In this document: piece by piece, positions 55,650 through 64,000 of the stretch
Numbering within the stretch: position 1 is the first letter of the stretch
Layout of the letters: each line of letters opens with the position of its first letter
Assembly: GCA_963677655.1 (NCBI GenBank)
Contig: OY782088.1
DNA length: 64,000 nt
Reading direction: 5' to 3' (one strand)
Origin: Saccharicrinis sp963677655
Lineage (GTDB): Bacteria; Bacteroidota; Bacteroidia; Bacteroidales; Marinilabiliaceae
Program-made: the position numbers and the translations under genes
Notes under the pieces: generated by a model
What the model was told of the DNA's origin: nothing
The model's input: the letters and a program-made list of their open reading frames with translations, nothing else
The model's database searches: none

Positions 55650-55662
55650 GGCCTTCAGCCCT
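55650..55662. repeat. Isolated palindrome gggccttcagccc (possible relic of the composite repeat)
   Basis: gggccttcagccc followed by ttgattta resembles the outer block of copies A-C (aaggctttcagcctt). It lies in the 193-base gap between the symporter stop and the GH94 start. Only one block is recognisable. Confidence 0.45.
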
Positions 55663-55766
55663 TGATTTACATCACGTTTAATTTTTTCAAACCAGAAACC
55701 TTCTGCATTCTTTTTAAAGGCTCTATGTACCTTGTATCAATCCTTTAACCCTTAACCTTGTTACCT

Positions 55767-57365
55767 TTAACCATGATCCCTCCTACTTTTTAATTCTTTC
55801 GTAATCACATCCATTTTGGATTGATTTAATGGATATAGCATCATCACAAATGCTGCAACTACTGTTATTATAGAAGGCACCCAACTCATTAACATTATGA
55901 TTCCCGGAATTGCACCTTGGATTGCTGCCGTGTCTTGTCCATTATAGTTGTATGCTGATAAAACAAAACCTATGATAGCCCCGGCTACACCTCCTCCAAA
56001 TTTGGTTGCGAAGGAACCTGCTGAGTATATCAAGCCAGTTGCTCGACGGCCATTTATCCATTCCGAATAATCTGCAGCATCACCAAGCATAGCAAAAAAT
56101 AAGGTTGGGAAAATAGCTGCTCCGAACTCAGAAACGATTCCTAATGCAAATATGGATACTACATCCTCTGAAACACAGTATACAAGCATAGCATTCACAG
56201 CTCCCGAAAACAATAAAGCGTAAATAAACAAGTTGCGTTTACCGAACATTCGGGCCAATGGGGCAGTAACCATAGCTCCTACAATGGATGCTAATGTTAA
56301 ACCAACCATGTATGAGCCAGCTAGTAACTGGTTATGCATAAAATGTGAAAAATAAATAACTACAATTCCCTGTTTGATTGAATTATAGATATTAAAAAGT
56401 AATCCTATAACTAATAAAATGATCCAGGGTTTGTTAGATATTAAATCTTTGAAATCTCTCCACAAGTTCGTTTCCTGATTGGCTGCAGGTTGAATTCGTT
56501 CTTTGGTAGAAAAGAACGTCACCAATAAAAACAAAGCCAGAAATACAGATAGTAAGTATATTGAATAACTATATCCTTGCTTTTGATTAATTAATGAGAA
56601 GCTTTCGATGTTTAAATTACTTTCTCCTTTTACAAAAAAGATATAACGTTTTTCACCCTTTAACGAAAAGCTCTTACTATGCGATGGTTTATCCTCTGCA
56701 TTATTAACCCAAACGAAAGTAGCTATACCATGCTCAGTTGTTAAATATGCATTAGGAACATCTTCCGGGGCAGTTACTATAACTTTATATTGATCTTCTT
56801 TAATATGGTTTACTTCAAACTGAGGATTTACATTTCCAAAGTTAGCCACCAAAAACAACAATAAGCCTTGAACTAACATACCTCCTGCAAAAGCCCCCAC
56901 CATACGATACGATCCGATGGTTGTACGCTCTTTATCATCTCCAGTCATCACGGCCATTAAGGCTCCGTAAGGAATATTATTGGCAGTATAAACCAATGTA
57001 AATATAATATAGGTGGTATATGCATAAATAATTTTGCCAGAAGAACTCAGATCCGGAGCTGTAAACAATAAAGAAAGTATGGCAGCCAGTGGTATGGCAG
57101 TCCATAATATCCATGGACGGAATTTACCATATTTGGATTTGGTTCGGTCTCCTACAATACCCATGGCAATATCACTAATACCATCGCTTGATCGTGCTAC
57201 CAGCATTAATATCCCTACAGCAGCGGGATCAATACCAAATACATCTGTGTAAAAAACAAATAAAAATGTTGCTACTCCTCGCCATGCTATATTTGCTGCT
57301 CCATCACCAAGGGCATAGCCTATTTTTTCAAAAACGGATATTTTGTTTGGGTGTTTTGTATTCAT
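55767..57365 (-). CDS. GPH/MFS-type sugar:cation symporter with periplasmic insert
   Basis: A glycoside-pentoside-hexuronide family transporter. The start is placed at the ATG at 57365 (MNTKHPNKISVFEKIGYALGDG) because the frame's earlier ATG at 57407 lies inside an inverted-repeat element and adds an atypical leader. The 532-residue product has 12 expected helices with GYALGDGAANIAWRGV, the loop-2 motif GIVGDRTKSKYGKFRPWILW and GAALMAVMTGDDKERTTIGSYR-type signature (actual: NNIPYGALMAVMTGDDKERT). An extra ~85-residue hydrophilic beta-rich segment sits between helices 5 and 6, predicted periplasmic. It probably imports the disaccharide released by the neighbouring GH42, GH3 and GH31 enzymes for GH94. 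Confidence 0.88.
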   Translation of the reverse strand: MNTKHPNKISVFEKIGYALGDGAANIAWRGVATFLFVFYTDVFGIDPAAVGILMLVARSSDGISDIAMGIVGDRTKSKYGKFRPWILWTAIPLAAILSLLFTAPDLSSSGKIIYAYTTYIIFTLVYTANNIPYGALMAVMTGDDKERTTIGSYRMVGAFAGGMLVQGLLLFLVANFGNVNPQFEVNHIKEDQYKVIVTAPEDVPNAYLTTEHGIATFVWVNNAEDKPSHSKSFSLKGEKRYIFFVKGESNLNIESFSLINQKQGYSYSIYLLSVFLALFLLVTFFSTKERIQPAANQETNLWRDFKDLISNKPWIILLVIGLLFNIYNSIKQGIVVIYFSHFMHNQLLAGSYMVGLTLASIVGAMVTAPLARMFGKRNLFIYALLFSGAVNAMLVYCVSEDVVSIFALGIVSEFGAAIFPTLFFAMLGDAADYSEWINGRRATGLIYSAGSFATKFGGGVAGAIIGFVLSAYNYNGQDTAAIQGAIPGIIMLMSWVPSIITVVAAFVMMLYPLNQSKMDVITKELKSRRDHG

Positions 57366-57680
57366 GTGTAAATTTTTAATGCCAATAAAATGTCGAATAA
57401 TGAACACAAAGACACTGATACACAGTGTTTATTAATAATATATTTTTTATGTCTAAAATTTAATTTTTAATATAAAACTCACTATTATAAAAAATCCCAT
57501 AAGTATAAAAATTTCTCTCATGGCTCATTTCATATGAATAACATTGAATACACTCTGTATCTTTGTGTCTCTGTGTTTTATTATTTTATTGTTTTCAACA
57601 TTTATTTAAATTTTTAATGATTAGACGAAACTCTTAAATGAATTCGATCTTTATGCTGCACGCATTTTAAATTGTTTAAT
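57366..57680. other. Spacer between symporter and GH42 with inverted-repeat element
   Basis: 315 AT-rich bases. It contains the inverted-repeat element at 57403-57578; no gene. The gap breaks an otherwise tightly packed operon (GH31-GH3-GH42), so the symporter may have its own promoter. Confidence 0.7.
57403..57578. repeat. ACACAAAGAC/CTTTGTGT inverted-repeat element 3
   Basis: Left arm 57403-57427 (aacacaaagacactgataca...) pairs imperfectly with the right arm 57551-57578 (...atctttgtgtctctgtgttt). A ~120-base AT-rich core separates them. It is a relative of the elements at 24794-24883 and 29346-29444. Confidence 0.65.
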
Positions 57681-59756
57681 TTAATTACCAATCCAAACCG
57701 CCACATCTGCCGGTTCTAATATTTTGTCTCCTATCAAATATTTTCCATCAAAGTCCAGATTATAATCCTCTGAAGAATAATTCACTGCTATCATAAATCC
57801 ATCACGGTATTCCACGAATACACCTTCCGGATAATCCATTGTTTTTAATCCATGTTCCTGATATACTTTTTTGATCAAATCCTTTTCCAGATTCCCTCCG
57901 ATACTTTCAGCACCGATATACCAAACATTACCTTTACCAATCCTATTTTTCAAGCAACAAGCAGTTCCTGCATAAAACTGATCTTTATAGGATGCCAACA
58001 CTTTTGCATTGGGATTCAGTTCAATCAAATCGGCCCAGCAACTCCATTTATATTCAGAATCATTCATCGTAATTGTTGCAGTTTTGCCAGATGGCATCAT
58101 ATCAAAAGCTGTAATTTTTCCACCAATCAGCTCATTCATCACTCCTGAGGGATTACTTTCCCATAAATGAGCATTTTTGTCCTTAGCTCCTGTTCTGGTT
58201 GATATAATCAGGTTTCCACCCATAGCAACATAGTCTTTCCATTTTTGCACCAAAGCTTCATCCACCATCTCGTAAGCCGGAACTACAATAAAATCGTAGT
58301 CAGAAAAATCTTCTTCTTCAGAAATAAATGCAACCGGAATACCCAGCGAGTGAAGAATACACTCATATTGCTGCATATGTTGCCAGGTATTCCATTGGTT
58401 GGTTTGCTTTTGTCGCTCCAAATTCCAAAGGTTATCAAACGACCACATAATGCCTGTCTTTTTTTGCTGAAGTTCTTTTGGTGTTTTGGCTTTTACATCA
58501 AGTTTTTGCTGTAATAATTTAATTTCTTTTATAAACTGAACGTATTCTTTTCCTCCTTGTGACAGACTAACACCATCAGTAGTCATAATTCCATGATGAT
58601 ACTGCTCTGCACCATATAAAATCTGGCGATAACGATATGTACAAGCATAAGAACAACCTCCTACAAAGCAATGCCACAACCACATACGAACCGTACCTGG
58701 CTGTAATAATGAATTATGATTGGCCCAGTTTACTTGTCCGGGTTGCAACTCCATAACTCCGGTAATACCATTGACTGATTTATAATAATCATTGGCATAC
58801 ATGAGCACAGAATAATCACCCAATCTGAATCCTAAGTCATCTAAATTGTGACTTCCATAATTTGGATAAGCCGTGAATGAAGCAAAGTCCATCTTTTTGC
58901 TTCGACGAGGATCTGTCTGATTTCCTTTAGCTACATAATTAGTGGTAATAAACTGAGATGGATCAATGTATTTACGTATTTCCTCAGCTTGAAAATCCAG
59001 AAACTGAGCCTGAGTATCTGCTGAAAAACGTTTAAAATCCAATAAAGCAATCGGATTAGCACCCCACCATCCAACGTTTTGCGCATTGTGGATACTAACC
59101 TCATCAAAGGATGCATAAAGTTGACTCCAAAAAGCCAAACCCCAGGCTTTATTTAATTCACCAACAGTCTTATATTTCTTCTCCAGCCATTTTTTGAATG
59201 CTTCCTGAGCTGCCGGACTATAATCTTCCTTGGCTTCAGGCTCGTTATCCAATTGCCATCCCATTATGTTTTTATTCTTACCATAATGTTTGGCCATTGC
59301 TTCTACTATCTTCTGAGTATAATCTAACACGATAGGATTAGACAGAGACATGTTTGCCCTTGTTCCATGTTCTTTTGACTGATAAAGTCCATCTTCTAAA
59401 TAAATTTCAGGATGTTTGATACCTAACCATACAGGAGGACAAGGTGTTGGTGTACCTAGTATTACTTTTAAATGATGTTTCTCTGCCAAAGCAATTACTT
59501 GATCCAACCACTTAAAATCATAACTCCCTTCTGAGGGTTCCATTTGAGCCCAAGCAAATTCTGCCATATGAATAAACTCAAATCCCAAATCTGCAATGTT
59601 TTTAATGTCTCTTTCCCATTGATCAGGCGACCAATGTTCAGGATAATAATACACACCAACTGTCATCAACTCCTCCTGTGGGAAGAATCGTTGAGCAGTT
59701 AGGTGTGTAGTCATTACAAAAATTATGAAAAATACTATAGTCTTTATTCTTAACAT
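57681..59756 (-). CDS. GH42 beta-galactosidase, secreted
   Basis: A 691-residue protein with signal peptide 1-22 (THLTAQ). The GH42 TIM barrel (~30-400) has VGVYYYPEHW, acid/base Glu172 in MGWQLDNEPEAK, LNKAWGLAFWSQ, and nucleophile Glu336 in GVMELQPGQVNW. Then a trimerisation-type Rossmann domain (~410-625, PAYEMVDEALVQKW) and a short C-terminal sandwich. It removes beta-linked galactose (or alpha-L-arabinopyranose in some members). Being exported is less common for GH42 and places it in the periplasm before the symporter. It starts 12 bases after the GH3 stop. Confidence 0.93.
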   Translation of the reverse strand: MLRIKTIVFFIIFVMTTHLTAQRFFPQEELMTVGVYYYPEHWSPDQWERDIKNIADLGFEFIHMAEFAWAQMEPSEGSYDFKWLDQVIALAEKHHLKVILGTPTPCPPVWLGIKHPEIYLEDGLYQSKEHGTRANMSLSNPIVLDYTQKIVEAMAKHYGKNKNIMGWQLDNEPEAKEDYSPAAQEAFKKWLEKKYKTVGELNKAWGLAFWSQLYASFDEVSIHNAQNVGWWGANPIALLDFKRFSADTQAQFLDFQAEEIRKYIDPSQFITTNYVAKGNQTDPRRSKKMDFASFTAYPNYGSHNLDDLGFRLGDYSVLMYANDYYKSVNGITGVMELQPGQVNWANHNSLLQPGTVRMWLWHCFVGGCSYACTYRYRQILYGAEQYHHGIMTTDGVSLSQGGKEYVQFIKEIKLLQQKLDVKAKTPKELQQKKTGIMWSFDNLWNLERQKQTNQWNTWQHMQQYECILHSLGIPVAFISEEEDFSDYDFIVVPAYEMVDEALVQKWKDYVAMGGNLIISTRTGAKDKNAHLWESNPSGVMNELIGGKITAFDMMPSGKTATITMNDSEYKWSCWADLIELNPNAKVLASYKDQFYAGTACCLKNRIGKGNVWYIGAESIGGNLEKDLIKKVYQEHGLKTMDYPEGVFVEYRDGFMIAVNYSSEDYNLDFDGKYLIGDKILEPADVAVWIGN

Positions 59757-59768
59757 CTTATCTCTAAT

Positions 59769-61904
59769 TTACTCTATCGTCACTTTTTTAATTAATCTGA
59801 CATCTTGTGAAGAAGCTCCTATTAACAATTCAATATCACCTTTCTCTAATACCAGTTCTTTCTGATTTACATCCCAGTAACGCAAATCATTCTTATCTAT
59901 CTGAATACTTACTTGTTTTGTTTCTCCCTTTTTAATGTTTGTCCTTATAAATCCTTTTAATGCTTTAACAGGACGAGCAACAGCAGAATGAGGGTATGAA
60001 ACATACACCTGTACCACCTCATCGCCATCAACCTCGCCTGTGTTTTTTATATCAAGGTTTACATGAATCCCATCATTTTCAACCTGAACATTTACATTAC
60101 TGTAATCAAACTTTGTATAGCTTAAACCATATCCGAAAGGATACAACGGAGGATATTTTGGATATAAATAAGTATGGCCATTACGAATGTTATAATCCAA
60201 TAACGGAGCAAGATTATCATCGCTCATAGACCAGTTTTGAACCAATCGTCCAGCAGGATTATAATCACCAACTAAAACATCAGCTAATGCATTACCTAAT
60301 TCCTGACTATTATGAACGGTATGTATAATAGCTGGTAAATTATGCTGAGACCAATTAATAGCATAAGGAAAACTGCTCACTAAAACAAAAGCAATATTCT
60401 GATTTACTTCATACAATTGCTTAACCCAAGCTTCATCTTCGAGCATAATGGTTTTTCTATCGACAGATTCCTTTCCGTAACTATCCCGGGTTACTTCAGC
60501 CCAACCAGCATTTCCAGTTGGATGATTACCTCCAAAAGCCAAAATCAAATCAGCATCCTGAGCTTCTTCTTTTGCTTTTTCTATTAGTGAATCCGGAACA
60601 TAAACGATTTCTGTTTTTTTACCCAACTTATCTTTTAAACCCTGCAATGGTGTAATAAAATATGGAGGTGTTCCTGAATACCAGTCCAACAAAACCTGAT
60701 CAGCCAACTGACCAACGACTAATATTTTATGAATCTTTTTTGTGTTGATGGGTAAGGTTTGTTTTTCATTCTTTAAAAGCACAATAGACTTGCAGGTAAC
60801 CTCTTTTACTATTTCTTTATTCTTTTCATTTAACCATGGTTCCTTTTCATTATTCAAACCAATTTTTGAATACGGATTATCTTCACTTTGATCCAGCAAT
60901 CCCAGTTTTATCATCACTCTGAAAGAGCCTCTAAGCACAGCATCAATATCAGCCTCATTAATAATCCCTTTCATCAACGCGGTATCAATTGGTCCTTTAT
61001 ATCGATCCAAAAACTGATTGATTCCCATTTTTACAGCCATTCCTGCACCCATTTCAATGGATTCGTAATATTTATGATCAGATATCAGAAGTTTTAATGC
61101 ACCGCCATCAGTACAGATAATTCCATTCTGTCCCCATTGGTCAACTGTTAGATCCTTCAATAATGGACTCACCATCATCGGAACCTGATTGACTTTATTA
61201 TAAGCAGCCATGTAAGCTCTTGAACCACCTTTTTTCACACCCATTTGAAATGGATAAGCATAATACTCATGCAATAAACGCTCATCTAAATCTGATGATG
61301 ATGATGTACGGGTGTTTTCATTACTATTTGCCAGAAAGTGTTTCATCAGAGAAGCAGCCTGCCAGTAATTAGGTTTATTACCCTGAAGACCTTTGATAAA
61401 CGCAACAACCAACTGACCATTTAAATATGGATCTTCACCATAACATTCTTCAGTTCTTCCCCAACGAGGATCATGACTTAAATCGGCATTGGGAGCTCTC
61501 ACTACCAAAGCGCCACGATTATATTTAGGCGATTGAACCATATAACGAACCTCGTATCCTTCAATCTCTCCTAAAATCCTCATGCAGGTTGTATCCCAGG
61601 TCTGCCCCATTCCATATGACTGAGGAAAAGTTGTAGTTGGAACAGGATTCTTACCTCCCCAATTTCCAGGTTCTCCCATAGCTAAGCCATGTAGACCTTC
61701 CACATGACCAGTCGCTTTTATTCCCAATCGTGGTACACAAGGATTCGTACCTAAGCAATTCACCTTCTCATCTATAGTCATTAACGACAATAGATTATCT
61801 ATACGTTTTTCTGTATCTAGTTTTGTATTCTGAAACGGGTAATTCTGTGAATTAGAAAATTGAATACTAAACAGGAATGCTACAAATAAAATCCAATGCT
61901 TCAT
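59769..61904 (-). CDS. GH3 glycosidase (beta-glucosidase/beta-xylosidase type), secreted
   Basis: A 711-residue protein with signal peptide 1-20 (FSNSQ). The N-terminal TIM barrel has EGLHGLAMG, NADLSHDPRWGRTEECYGEDP, MKHFLANSNENTR and nucleophile Asp266 in GIICTDGGAL. It continues with the alpha/beta sandwich (KSIVLLKNEKQTLPINTK; LILAFGGNHPTGNAGWAEVTRD) and a C-terminal Fn3-like domain (LDIKNTGEVDGDEVVQVYV). The ERT-like EVTRDSYG and layout resemble GH3 beta-xylosidases/beta-glucosidases; the exact sugar cannot be told. Its ATG shares one base with the GH31 stop (TAATG), so translation is coupled. Confidence 0.91.
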   Translation of the reverse strand: MKHWILFVAFLFSIQFSNSQNYPFQNTKLDTEKRIDNLLSLMTIDEKVNCLGTNPCVPRLGIKATGHVEGLHGLAMGEPGNWGGKNPVPTTTFPQSYGMGQTWDTTCMRILGEIEGYEVRYMVQSPKYNRGALVVRAPNADLSHDPRWGRTEECYGEDPYLNGQLVVAFIKGLQGNKPNYWQAASLMKHFLANSNENTRTSSSSDLDERLLHEYYAYPFQMGVKKGGSRAYMAAYNKVNQVPMMVSPLLKDLTVDQWGQNGIICTDGGALKLLISDHKYYESIEMGAGMAVKMGINQFLDRYKGPIDTALMKGIINEADIDAVLRGSFRVMIKLGLLDQSEDNPYSKIGLNNEKEPWLNEKNKEIVKEVTCKSIVLLKNEKQTLPINTKKIHKILVVGQLADQVLLDWYSGTPPYFITPLQGLKDKLGKKTEIVYVPDSLIEKAKEEAQDADLILAFGGNHPTGNAGWAEVTRDSYGKESVDRKTIMLEDEAWVKQLYEVNQNIAFVLVSSFPYAINWSQHNLPAIIHTVHNSQELGNALADVLVGDYNPAGRLVQNWSMSDDNLAPLLDYNIRNGHTYLYPKYPPLYPFGYGLSYTKFDYSNVNVQVENDGIHVNLDIKNTGEVDGDEVVQVYVSYPHSAVARPVKALKGFIRTNIKKGETKQVSIQIDKNDLRYWDVNQKELVLEKGDIELLIGASSQDVRLIKKVTIE

Positions 61905-64000
61905 TATTCAATGATTTCTTTAATTACTAATTTCGTATTGACTCCCTCACTATTAATATTCCATTGATCCTCTTGTTTTTTAGCTATGATTTCATGTAGC
62001 TTAATTTCATCAGGTAAGCAAATCAACCCTTTAGCCTCTGTGATATTTTTACCATAGACTTTCAAATCCAACCTACTCCAATCCATATCCTTTGTTGATT
62101 GAGCCAGCTTTATATGAGGAATAATTGTACCTTCTTTAACCAACATCACAATTGGAATATCTCCAGCCGAAATCTGGTGCCATCCTCCTTCATAAGATTT
62201 TCCTGTCTGATAATCAATCCAGTTTCCTTTAGGTAAGTATACACTACGTTCTGTAACTTCCTCAAATAAAGGAGCCACCAAAATGTCTTCACCAAATAAA
62301 TACTCATCATCTACCAACCATGATCCAGGATCATCAGGAAACTCAACAAAAAGTGCACGCATCATTGGCAGGCCTGTTTCTGTACATTTTTTTGCCTGTG
62401 CATAGATATATGGCATCAATTGATAGCGCATATCATCAGCTTTTCTGAAATCATTTAAAAAGCTCTTGCTATACTCCCATGGTTCTGTCGGAGGTGCACC
62501 ATGACTGCGAGTATGAGAAGTCAACATTCCGAAAGGAGTCCATCTTCTGTATAAATCCTCTGGAGCTTGCAATACAAACCCACCAATATCATGACTCCAG
62601 AATGAGAAACCACTTAATCCGATAGATAATCCACCGCGTAAAGCAGCAGCCATAGCAGTATTGGTATTGGCAGGATCTCCACCCCAATGTACTGGATAAC
62701 GCTGACTACCGGCCCATGTACTGCGAGCCCACATAATTTGCTCTCCTTTTACTTTTTGAGTAATCTCAGCAACTGCTTTATTATATCTTAAAGGGTAAAG
62801 GTTATGCTCATAAAAACCTGTTTTACCAGAAGCATAAATCCCATTATATGGAGCAGCTTCTCCAAAATCAACCTTTATGGCACCAACTCCAAGATCCAAC
62901 AAACCTGCAATTTTACTTTGATACCATTCTACTGTTTTAGGATTCGAGAAATCCAACACTGCATCTTCGTAAGGTAGATTACCTTTTGCATTTTTAACAT
63001 ATAAACCTTTATCTATAATCTCACTAAACAATTCATTTTTAGGAACAAAATATGGAAGCTGCCATAAACAAGTTTCAAATCCTTGTTTTTTCAAATCGGT
63101 AATCATCTTACCTGCATTGTCGAAACGTGATTCTGAAAATTGGTAATCACAACGCCAGTCTGTTTCAAACCATCCCGTATCAAAATGAATCACATCACAA
63201 GGAATTTCATTCTTTCTTAATTCTTTAGCTACAGTCCTTCCATCCTCTTCACTAAAATACGTAATACGACTCATCCAAAATCCAAAGGACCAAAGTGGCG
63301 GCATCTGTGCTTTTCCTGTCAGATTTGTGTATTCGTTCAAAACATCTTTAGGCTCACCCAGAAACACAAATAAATCCAGGGATTCATCTCCTACCATAAT
63401 AGAATTCACTCCACTGAAATATTTACCAAAATCACAGGTTATTGGCGTTGAAGTATGCATAAACATTCCATAACCTCTGCTACTCATAAAAAATGGAATG
63501 GGCTTGTACATGGTTTCATTTTGAATACCATTAGCATCATCAGTACACAAAACCACTTTTTGTCCTCTTTTATTCAACTGAGTATTAGACTCTCCACAAC
63601 CAAAAATCATTTCGTTTGGAGAGAGCGTAAATGCCGCATTAAAGCTTTTGGAATAATCTGAAGCTCTGCGAACATAAGAGAAAGGCATAATTGGAGTATA
63701 CGTTGATTCGGCATTATCTATATGATGATTCGTAGAAGTCAGTAATTTACCTGATACATCATAAAAAGCTACATGCCATGGAAATGGAGTAACAACCACT
63801 TTGCCGTAAGCACTTTGATAAACATGCTTTCCATCTTTAAAAGAATAGTTCCAGTTTCTCACTTTTGGAGCCTGACCATTCACTAACATTAATGAAGCAT
63901 CATCAACGGTTTTATCCGGACCACTTGAAAATCTCAAACGAACAGTTCTGTCTGAAACAAAATCTATTGTAAAAGATAATTCTGGTGTTGCAGCATATTC
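61904..64000 (-). CDS. GH31 alpha-xylosidase-like glycosidase, N-terminus beyond window
   Basis: The frame is open from the stop at 61904-61906 to the window end; a TTG at 63937 is an internal Leu, not a start. About 699 codons are seen. The end of the N-terminal sandwich (TPFPWHVAFYD, FGCGESNTQLNKRGQ) leads to the GH31 barrel (PPLWSFGFWMSR, VIHFDTGWFETDWRCDY), nucleophile Asp in AIKVDFGEAAPYNG and acid/base Asp in HWGGDPANT, then LSGFSFWSHDIGGF and C-terminal sandwiches. The KVDFGE motif and following region resemble YicI-type alpha-xylosidases, which release xylose from xyloglucan oligosaccharides. Missing residues at the 5' side should include the signal peptide. Confidence 0.88.
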   Translation of the reverse strand, partial: EYAATPELSFTIDFVSDRTVRLRFSSGPDKTVDDASLMLVNGQAPKVRNWNYSFKDGKHVYQSAYGKVVVTPFPWHVAFYDVSGKLLTSTNHHIDNAESTYTPIMPFSYVRRASDYSKSFNAAFTLSPNEMIFGCGESNTQLNKRGQKVVLCTDDANGIQNETMYKPIPFFMSSRGYGMFMHTSTPITCDFGKYFSGVNSIMVGDESLDLFVFLGEPKDVLNEYTNLTGKAQMPPLWSFGFWMSRITYFSEEDGRTVAKELRKNEIPCDVIHFDTGWFETDWRCDYQFSESRFDNAGKMITDLKKQGFETCLWQLPYFVPKNELFSEIIDKGLYVKNAKGNLPYEDAVLDFSNPKTVEWYQSKIAGLLDLGVGAIKVDFGEAAPYNGIYASGKTGFYEHNLYPLRYNKAVAEITQKVKGEQIMWARSTWAGSQRYPVHWGGDPANTNTAMAAALRGGLSIGLSGFSFWSHDIGGFVLQAPEDLYRRWTPFGMLTSHTRSHGAPPTEPWEYSKSFLNDFRKADDMRYQLMPYIYAQAKKCTETGLPMMRALFVEFPDDPGSWLVDDEYLFGEDILVAPLFEEVTERSVYLPKGNWIDYQTGKSYEGGWHQISAGDIPIVMLVKEGTIIPHIKLAQSTKDMDWSRLDLKVYGKNITEAKGLICLPDEIKLHEIIAKKQEDQWNINSEGVNTKLVIKEIIE

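Noticed and set aside
57366..57407. ATG at 57407 as the start of the symporter
   Set aside because: It lies within an inverted-repeat element and adds 14 residues not typical of the family; the ATG at 57365 precedes the conserved start.
63935..63937. TTG at 63937 as the start of the GH31 gene
   Set aside because: The same frame continues open to the window edge with sandwich-like sequence (LSFTIDFVSDRTVRLRF), so the gene is simply truncated.

Overview
The window is AT-rich and comes from a free-living or gut-type member of the Bacteroidota, probably an order such as Marinilabiliales (lineage is inference). The evidence is a type IX secretion (T9SS) toolkit (PorP/SprF, PorV/PorQ-like, CHU_C and T9SS C-terminal domains), a SusC/SusD pair next to a hybrid two-component regulator, many lipoprotein glycosidases, and promoter-like TTG-N17-TAnnTTTG motifs. 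No tRNA, rRNA, transposase, integrase or CRISPR array was seen.

Region 1 (1-14660, minus strand) is a gliding/adhesion operon. A 4294-residue secreted adhesin, with twelve near-identical 102-residue cadherin-type repeats and a CHU_C C-terminus, is followed 6 bases later by a PorP/SprF outer-membrane protein and then by a TPR/PD40 protein that runs off the window.

Region 2 (14851-18063, plus strand) is housekeeping: MnmD tRNA methyltransferase, a cytoplasmic FKBP, a lipoprotein FKBP, a cyclophilin, and a small DUF3127 protein whose C-terminus imitates the SSB tail.

Region 3 (18121-45201) is a polysaccharide utilization locus. It encodes two GH51 arabinofuranosidases, a DUF2264 protein, two BNR_4 beta-propeller proteins, a double GH43, a GH105 unsaturated uronyl hydrolase, a GH2 beta-galactosidase, SusD and SusC on the minus strand, and a divergent hybrid two-component sensor on the plus strand. 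The enzyme set fits removal of arabinose, galactose and rhamnose-capped glucuronic acid from arabinogalactan-type side chains; an RG-I side-chain target is the alternative. A 17-bp direct repeat with 21-bp period between SusC and the sensor gene is a candidate operator.

Region 4 (45795-52202) holds a subtilisin-like T9SS cargo protease translationally coupled to a PorV/PorQ-family protein, an array of eight 42-bp tandem repeats, and an orphan multi-PAS histidine kinase.

Region 5 (53138-64000, minus strand) is a second sugar operon: GH31 alpha-xylosidase-like (truncated by the window), GH3, GH42, a GPH-type sugar/cation symporter with an extra periplasmic insert, and a GH94 cellobiose phosphorylase. 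It looks like a system that trims a cello-oligosaccharide backbone, such as xyloglucan oligosaccharides, imports the product and phosphorolyses it in the cytoplasm.

The spacers from 24.5 kb onward carry dispersed structured repeats. The most striking is a 241-bp composite palindrome present at 24.5 kb and, inverted, at 52.5 kb, with a shorter relative at 45.3 kb; the outer pair brackets the SusCD/regulator region.
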